Below are positions 58,430 through 64,000 of a DNA stretch of 64,000 bases, piece after piece (the first letter of the stretch is position 1; each line of letters opens with the position of its first letter). This DNA is from Xestospongia bergquistia (lineage: Eukaryota; Porifera; Demospongiae; Haplosclerida; Petrosiidae). Location of the stretch: assembly GCA_963965975.1 (NCBI GenBank), contig OZ014414.1:6919501-6983500 (forward strand), read 5' to 3'. The notes beneath the pieces are model-generated. The model did no database searches. It was not told the origin of the DNA and saw nothing but the letters and a program-made list of their open reading frames with translations. The translations under genes were made by a program, and so were the position numbers.

Positions 58430-59250
58430 TATGGATGGTGGATGGACAGTGAAGGTGTGCTATATATTAAAGAATCAAATCCAACAGATCAAGTAAATTC
58501 AGGAAATAATGGATTTACTGGAATAACAATAAAACATTATAAGAACACTGGTTCATTGTCATCATTTGATAGTCAAGGTTCAGTATTCTTCACTACTTGT
58601 AACGTTAGTCACAATAAAGTAAGTGGACAAGTGAGAACTGCATGGGATATCAATTTGACTTACTTGACCATCTAACTTAGCCAGTAAACACTTAACATCA
58701 ATACTACATATGTTCATACTATATACTTTATATGTTGTAACAGTCCTTATAAAACATATATAGACATATTGTGTCACTAATGATTGTTGTCAATGTATCA
58801 TTGACTGGACAAGTTACATTAGAAACAACTACTATACTGTAAGTCAGGAATAGTTGGTGGAGGTTCAAGTAGTGTTGTGTATCTGGTTGATCCAATATGG
58901 GATAGGCAATAATGTGGAGGAATAGAAGGACCCCCAATGTTTATAAAGACACTCACTCAATGAGACCACAACTGATGATATAAAGGTGAAAAAACTCAAG
59001 TAGCAGACAATCACCTAGAGGAAGAGGACCCCAATTTTATGACAGATATTGTCAATGGAGGATACTAGTTTGCTCAGCTGATAATTTTTGTTCCTAATAA
59101 AATATATAGATATAAGTTGATTATTTGAACATGTTACAAGGTCCTTTAAAGCATGCTTCTGTACAATGTGCTTAATTAAGACATTGAGTTGAGAGCAATG
59201 GCCATCGATCAATGAGGCTATCCCTAATGAATACATGAATTATACATTGC
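58430..59250 (+). pseudogene. Broken copies of the C-terminal domain of the stub gene
   Basis: Pieces in the same order as 57580-58277 but full of stops and gaps. A GGW-like start lies at about 58436; SQGSVFFTTCNVSHNKVSGQV at 58573-58640 matches SSASVFFSTYGVILNKVCGRV. YYCKSGIVGG, VVYLVDPIWD and MFIKTLT lie at 58832-58955. A second remnant at 59185-59240 (KDIELRAMAIDQ) again matches the ending KDIELRIMADEG. They show that the locus was duplicated in tandem and decayed. Confidence 0.7.
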
Positions 59251-60167
59251 TAAATATGTAATGAGTATTTCATATTGTTACTGATAACAGTATCCTCTTA
59301 ATAATGTCACAATATCTGTCATAAAATAGTATACTGGAGCCCTTGTGCATGAATCAACATCTGTCTTCTTAATAAGCCTTGATTCTTTATTGAGAGGCAT
59401 TGAGTGAAGTGGAAGTTGCATATACAGATGTGAAAGCTTAACTCAGCTGCTTGGATGAGTACTACTTTAAATTCACACATCATTTATTCTAAATCAATGA
59501 CTTTTTTGTAGGAACTCATTGAAGATGGTAACATGCAACCTTATTCTAAGTTGAAAAAAGTCCACACAGAAGAGGGAATTACCTCCCTTAGAAAAAAGTC
59601 CTTAAAACCAGACAATTATTAGTTATTAGTTATTAGTTAGTTGTTATTAGTTTGGATTCCACTCAAATCACACATACCTGTTGATTACTGCTATATATTA
59701 CAAAAAATGTTGTGTCAGAGTTACAATATCGTAATGATGTTATCAAAATTGCAATTTATACTCCAGAGTATAGAGTTATAGCATATATATGTAACCTTTT
59801 GATTGAAAGATCCTGTTGTGTCAACTTAAAATCACATCATGAATACGTGTACATTCCTGTCTCTTGTCTGTGGGTATTAATTGTGAAAATATCACTGTTA
59901 AAGACATCTAAAAAAACAGTTTTATATACATACAATTTCTATATATGCATAACTATTCTATATGTATGGAAACTGTTTATTGATATGTTTTAACAGTGTT
60001 TTTTTCACAAATCAGGTCACAAATGTTTGGACAGAAGTGGTCCCTTTTTGCAAATCAGGTCATGTATTATATAACCAACAAAGACATTGTTGTTGTACTC
60101 AAAAAATAGCACAAATAAAAAAGTACTTAAGCAACATGTGTATAATAGTTATGATGTAATGTATGTT
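59251..60167. other. Non-coding; one possible terminal exon
   Basis: No firm gene. 59512-59622 follows an AG acceptor and is open for 36 codons to a TAG (contains MQPYSKLKKVHTEEGI), but no upstream exon was found. A tandem attagttattagtt motif follows. Confidence 0.3.
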
Positions 60168-62024
60168 TTAAGGTTTGAGTGTTTCGCTACAAACATACGA
60201 AACACATAAAATGACAGCAATAAAGAGACCTATAGCAATAACACTAATAATTATAGCAAATACTAGAAACGGGTAGAAATTTAATAAAATATACACAGGT
60301 ATGAGGATCCATAGCCACACCTTCACGACATGCCCTTCAATAGCAAAGCAAAGACAAAAAGTAACGAACGCAATAATATAAAAGACACAAAAAGCAACAA
60401 TTCCTGGATTAGTAAATGGACTCATGAAGTTCATACAACACTCATCACATTTGTCATTACTTTTAAGTATCTTGTGTGTATTATTTATAATGTCTTCATC
60501 GATTTTCTCATACTTCTTGACCGTGTCTTGACTAAGCTTCACCTCACTTTTCATATTGTCAAGAATATCTATTATCATATACTCTGAATGCTGGCGAATC
60601 CATTTGTAATGCACTATTATAAAGGCAACTACACTAAGCAGTGGGAATACCCAACCAATTCCAAACATATACCAAAGCTGAGGACTGATATCTTTATATC
60701 CAATGTGAACTTTAACCCTGGGTAATGTAATTTGAGTAACATTCTCTTGAGGATTTTGCTTATTAGAATAATCATAATAAAACCTCATTCCAATTGTAGT
60801 AAGCATGAATATGTGTAAGATAGTGAGGCCAACCACATGCAAACAGAAATAGATATAAACACTTGCTTTTTTAAGCATTCCTTTGCATGAAACTTTGATA
60901 TCTCTTGCTTTTGTGAAGTAGTAAATAATCACTAGTACACTAGTAATCCATTTTAAGTAGACTGCACAAGCATATGCTATATTTAAGCCAAAATCAGCAC
61001 ACACATACATTTTCTCAGTTTTGTCATATGTTTGAAAGAAATCAGACTGCATTGCAAGGAACTCCATCACACTTACCATAACACTGAGATAATAGGGTAG
61101 TTCACCAATTGTATTACCAGATATCCATGAGAAGCAACTGCACGCCCAAGAGAGGTTACTTAACTGGTTACATTTTGAAGAACGTGAACAGTAACAACAT
61201 GAATTGGTTGAAGATTTTCTAGTACAGCATTCCTTCGTGTCCTTATAAAGTCTTTTCAATCCGCCACATAAAAGAAAAAGAGTCAGATTAATAATATTCC
61301 AACCTAAAAGAATCCAGGAAACTATAAATTTTGTTTGTACAAACCAATCATCGTCTTCATCATCATTATCTGGTGTATCAGTTTTACTATAATAATATCG
61401 CTCAATAGTAAGTGCCACACTGAAAATTAACTTCATAATAATAAAAAGGAGCCCAAATATTACCCCCAAACGACTGCTATTGTAAATTTTGTGAGTGGAT
61501 TTTGCAAGTGTTAGTAAACTAGCATAACGTATATGTTGTACTTGTAATTCTTCTGGAGAATCAGATTTGTTATCATCAGATAAGCATGTATACCCAATGC
61601 ATCTGTCAATCTGGTAGCATGGATCTTTTTGAGATTTTATATTATCAAAAGCTATTTGATATACATCATCTAGTATACATGTAGACCCTTTCTCAGTTTC
61701 ATTGTCTTCCTCTGGCATTGGAATTATGGTATTGGGGGTACTTTTAGCTGCAGACTGTTGAGAATTGGGACTACAAACTTGAGTTGGCTTTGGCTTAGCT
61801 TGATCTGGCTTTGATTTTGCTTGATCTGGTTTTGAGCTTGCTTGATCTGGCTTTGACTCAACAATTAGAAGCATTTCTGTTTGATTAACCCGTTCAGTTA
61901 TAGTGTTTCCAGGCCCAACAGTAGATACATGTAAATCGAAGCTAACAAGTTGTGCAGATGTTCTTTCATCAATTTTCTTTGGAGGATGAACCACTAAAGT
62001 TTCTTTTTTAAGGATTGCTGCCAT
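60168..62024 (-). CDS. Multi-pass membrane protein of unknown family
   Basis: A single-exon frame of 618 residues starting at the ATG at 62024; not recognised. The first ~190 residues are polar and probably cytoplasmic. They contain about four copies of a (S/A)KPDQA motif (near residues 57-82) and an acidic stretch (PEEDNETEKG). About eight hydrophobic segments follow, from LGVIFGLLFIIMKLIFSVAL near residue 190 to LVFAIIISVIAIGLFIAVIL at the end. A Cys-rich loop (CCYCSRSSKCNQ) lies between the second and third. The segment between the fifth and sixth carries N-glycosylation-like NVT. The protein ends soon after the last segment (CSETLKP). Transport or receptor function cannot be decided from the sequence. 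Confidence 0.7.
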   Translation of the reverse strand: MAAILKKETLVVHPPKKIDERTSAQLVSFDLHVSTVGPGNTITERVNQTEMLLIVESKPDQASSKPDQAKSKPDQAKPKPTQVCSPNSQQSAAKSTPNTIIPMPEEDNETEKGSTCILDDVYQIAFDNIKSQKDPCYQIDRCIGYTCLSDDNKSDSPEELQVQHIRYASLLTLAKSTHKIYNSSRLGVIFGLLFIIMKLIFSVALTIERYYYSKTDTPDNDDEDDDWFVQTKFIVSWILLGWNIINLTLFLLCGGLKRLYKDTKECCTRKSSTNSCCYCSRSSKCNQLSNLSWACSCFSWISGNTIGELPYYLSVMVSVMEFLAMQSDFFQTYDKTEKMYVCADFGLNIAYACAVYLKWITSVLVIIYYFTKARDIKVSCKGMLKKASVYIYFCLHVVGLTILHIFMLTTIGMRFYYDYSNKQNPQENVTQITLPRVKVHIGYKDISPQLWYMFGIGWVFPLLSVVAFIIVHYKWIRQHSEYMIIDILDNMKSEVKLSQDTVKKYEKIDEDIINNTHKILKSNDKCDECCMNFMSPFTNPGIVAFCVFYIIAFVTFCLCFAIEGHVVKVWLWILIPVYILLNFYPFLVFAIIISVIAIGLFIAVILCVSYVCSETLKP

Positions 62025-64000
62025 TATGACAAACCTTGATTGACAAAAACGAAGCTCTTTATGAACTAGAAAAGTAAGGAGGAGATTTTATTAGTTTTCT
62101 GAGTGTAGGAGGTATTGTTATTGTAATATCATTATTCATAGATGTTGGTCACATGCAAAGGAGTGTTCATACTCTATGAATATCAATAGTCTATACTTGT
62201 TATTAGGAATTAAGGAAATAGAATTTTTGTGACATAACTATACATGTTATTTGTCATTTCAGTAACGAGCAGTACCAATAAAAATAGGATTACATACATT
62301 GCCTGCAGATAAAGACAGGATTTATTATGGATAACCTACTAGTTATTAGTTACTAGTTATTAGTTGTTTATTGCACTTTGAAAAGTCAATATTATTGCTT
62401 ATTTGGAATCATATGGTGTGATGGAAAAAGGAGCAAATTAATGGTTTAAGGATATTTTTATTTGATTATTTAATTACTGTCCCTGATGTTTAGAAACAAT
62501 ATATTACTGCATAAATTAGTTGTTGTATTCACATAGTTTTTGAGGAAAAGAGTGCCAAGTTTTGAGAGATGCTTTGAGTGAGATATTTTGTCAAAACAAC
62601 ATTTCATGATACCTTATATTGGCAGTGCTCCTCCCAGTTTAATATACTATAAAAACTAGGGAGTTCACCTTGAAAATTGTTATAGTTATCATTGTCCTAC
62701 ATTGTGGTCTTTGCTGTATATTTAGTATGTTTAATTATTAAGCCATATCTGATATTCTAACTAATGCTATTGGCTTCTGTATTAATATGTCCTTAGTCTT
62801 TATTGTTGAGGTAATTGAAGATATTTTGTGCCTGTTAATTGCATCTACTGTAATAGAATACATTTTGTAACTGCGTTAGATTCAATCCTTTGAATTTATA
62901 TGCATTGAAAACTAGTTTAAGCCGTACTTGCTATTTAATTTGCAATGAAAGATGGCATACACTTTTCTTTGTCTTAACTGAATGATCATTATTTAAAGCA
63001 TAAAAGTTTTATATTCTTAATACCACTGTATCTATAGTTTCTGCTAGCCATCCAGTATAAATGGAGCTAATGAAACTAGTGTGTTCTATAAAAAACATGA
63101 TACAACAATAATAAAGTAAAAGTCAGTAACAATAGCCTCTTCTATAATGATCGTAATATAAATATTATAATTATGTGGAATTGTAGTATATATTATTCTA
63201 TATGGGTACTGTTTGTAGTTAAGTTCATATGACTGTAAACTATAAACATATATGTTAGTGCACATGATGTTGGCAGAACATAGGAATTTTGTGGTTAAAA
63301 GCAACTACAGCTATAAAGTCTGTAGTAACTATCAAGTTATTGATATTAGTGTATATTGAAGGAATAATTTGATTGAGCTTTCTTTTGTCTACTTTAAATA
63401 AAACACAAATAATTGGTTGTTTAGCATAACTCAATAGATGGAATTCCTATTTTAAGTATTAACTAAACAATTTCATTAAATATTATAAATACGTTCCATA
63501 TGTGACTATATGTTGTTAATAAGTTATACGGTTAACTGGATTACTTCTAATTCTGATTTTGTATTTAAGATATTTTAATTTTTAATATTTTAATACATGT
63601 AGGTATGATGGATATTTGTGCTCAATTGTTAATTTATCTTATGTTAAATAGGTGCAGTGACTATTTCAAGATATAGTATATAATGATAGGTCTACTGAAT
63701 CCTACTATTAGCCTATAGCTGGTATATTTACCTTGTTTTACAAGTAAGTACAATATTAGTATTATTTTAATACTGATGTTATTTCATAGGTATTGTACCA
63801 GAGACAGAATATGTCTAGCTCAATCATAATATGACATTTGAGTGTCCTACCAACTTAACTGAATATACTCTCACATCAACTACTACATCTTTGTTGGTGG
63901 ATCTAGTGCTCCTACATTAAAGCAAACTAATATACCTAATCTCACTATCTTCACTATAACTAGTACTAACGATGGTACTAGTGTGAGATATCTAGCTAAT
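62025..64000. other. Intergenic; possible coding start at the right edge
   Basis: Mostly AT-rich DNA with no gene. From about 63861 to the window end one + strand frame is open (contains FVGGSSAPTLKQTNIPNLT and TNDGTSVRYLAN). The preceding ~30 bases read coding-like in another frame (TFECPTNLTEYT). This could be an exon of a gene continuing beyond the window, or debris. Confidence 0.3.

Noticed and set aside
59512-59622. Possible terminal exon with 36 open codons
   Set aside because: No upstream exon in phase and no recognisable domain; kept only as a note in the intergenic entry.

Overview
The window looks like nuclear DNA of a marine sponge, most likely a demosponge related to Amphimedon. 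It is strongly AT-rich. Its genes have GT-AG introns, some only 45 bases long. The families are ones known to be expanded in sponges: ankyrin, ROC GTPase and Death proteins, Death-domain LRR proteins, EGF and fibrinogen-related secreted proteins, and beta-helix membrane proteins. Old foldback, LINE, Penelope-like and TIR elements lie between them. There is no operon structure and no prokaryotic signal. The host call is inference from gene content; no marker gene fixes the species.

Layout. 1-2.8 kb: a large foldback element, then a decayed Penelope-like element. About 4.2-14.4 kb (+): a multi-exon ankyrin-ROC-COR-like-Death gene (DAPK-like order, no kinase seen) with one apparent lost base. 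15.1-15.9 kb: a dead copy of part of the Death/LRR gene found at 47-52 kb. 16.4-17.7 kb: scrambled remains of an FN3/transmembrane receptor, with an inverted duplication. 17.8-29.8 kb (-): a complete secreted matrix-type gene of 1,533 residues, reconstructed here exon by exon: signal peptide, EMI, EGF, 20 calcium-binding EGFs, NIDO, EGF, fibrinogen-like domain. The 20 EGF exons and their 45-base introns form an exact 171-bp tandem array. Its 5.9-kb intron holds a transposase-like ORF and hairpins. 30.4-32 kb: a second Penelope-like copy split by a foldback. 32.9-34.5 kb (-): a secreted protein with six fibrinogen-N-like stubs and a decayed 3' end. 37.9-38.9 kb: a TIR element carrying two head-to-head coding fragments. 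40.3-44.2 kb (+): a beta-helix ectodomain joined to a multi-pass membrane domain, again with one apparent lost base. 45.5-45.8 kb (-): three exons of a RABL3-like GTPase with a nonsense codon. 47.4-52.3 kb (+): a 15-exon Death, helical repeat, coiled-coil, LRR gene with no NACHT. 53-54 kb: LINE debris. 54.5-56.7 kb (+): a single-exon FEM1-like gene. 57.0-58.3 kb (+): the intact relative of the 33-kb gene, followed by broken copies. 60.2-62.0 kb (-): an unknown multi-pass membrane protein. 62-64 kb: nothing firm.

Themes. Two genes carry intracellular Death-fold signalling domains, several encode secreted or cell-surface proteins, and FEM1 points to ubiquitin ligase targeting. This fits a sponge recognition, adhesion and signalling neighbourhood, but no direct pathway link between the genes is visible. 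The most striking signal is the homogenised exon-intron EGF array. Exon joins, domain calls and family names come from reading the sequence and family knowledge; no database search or alignment program was run.
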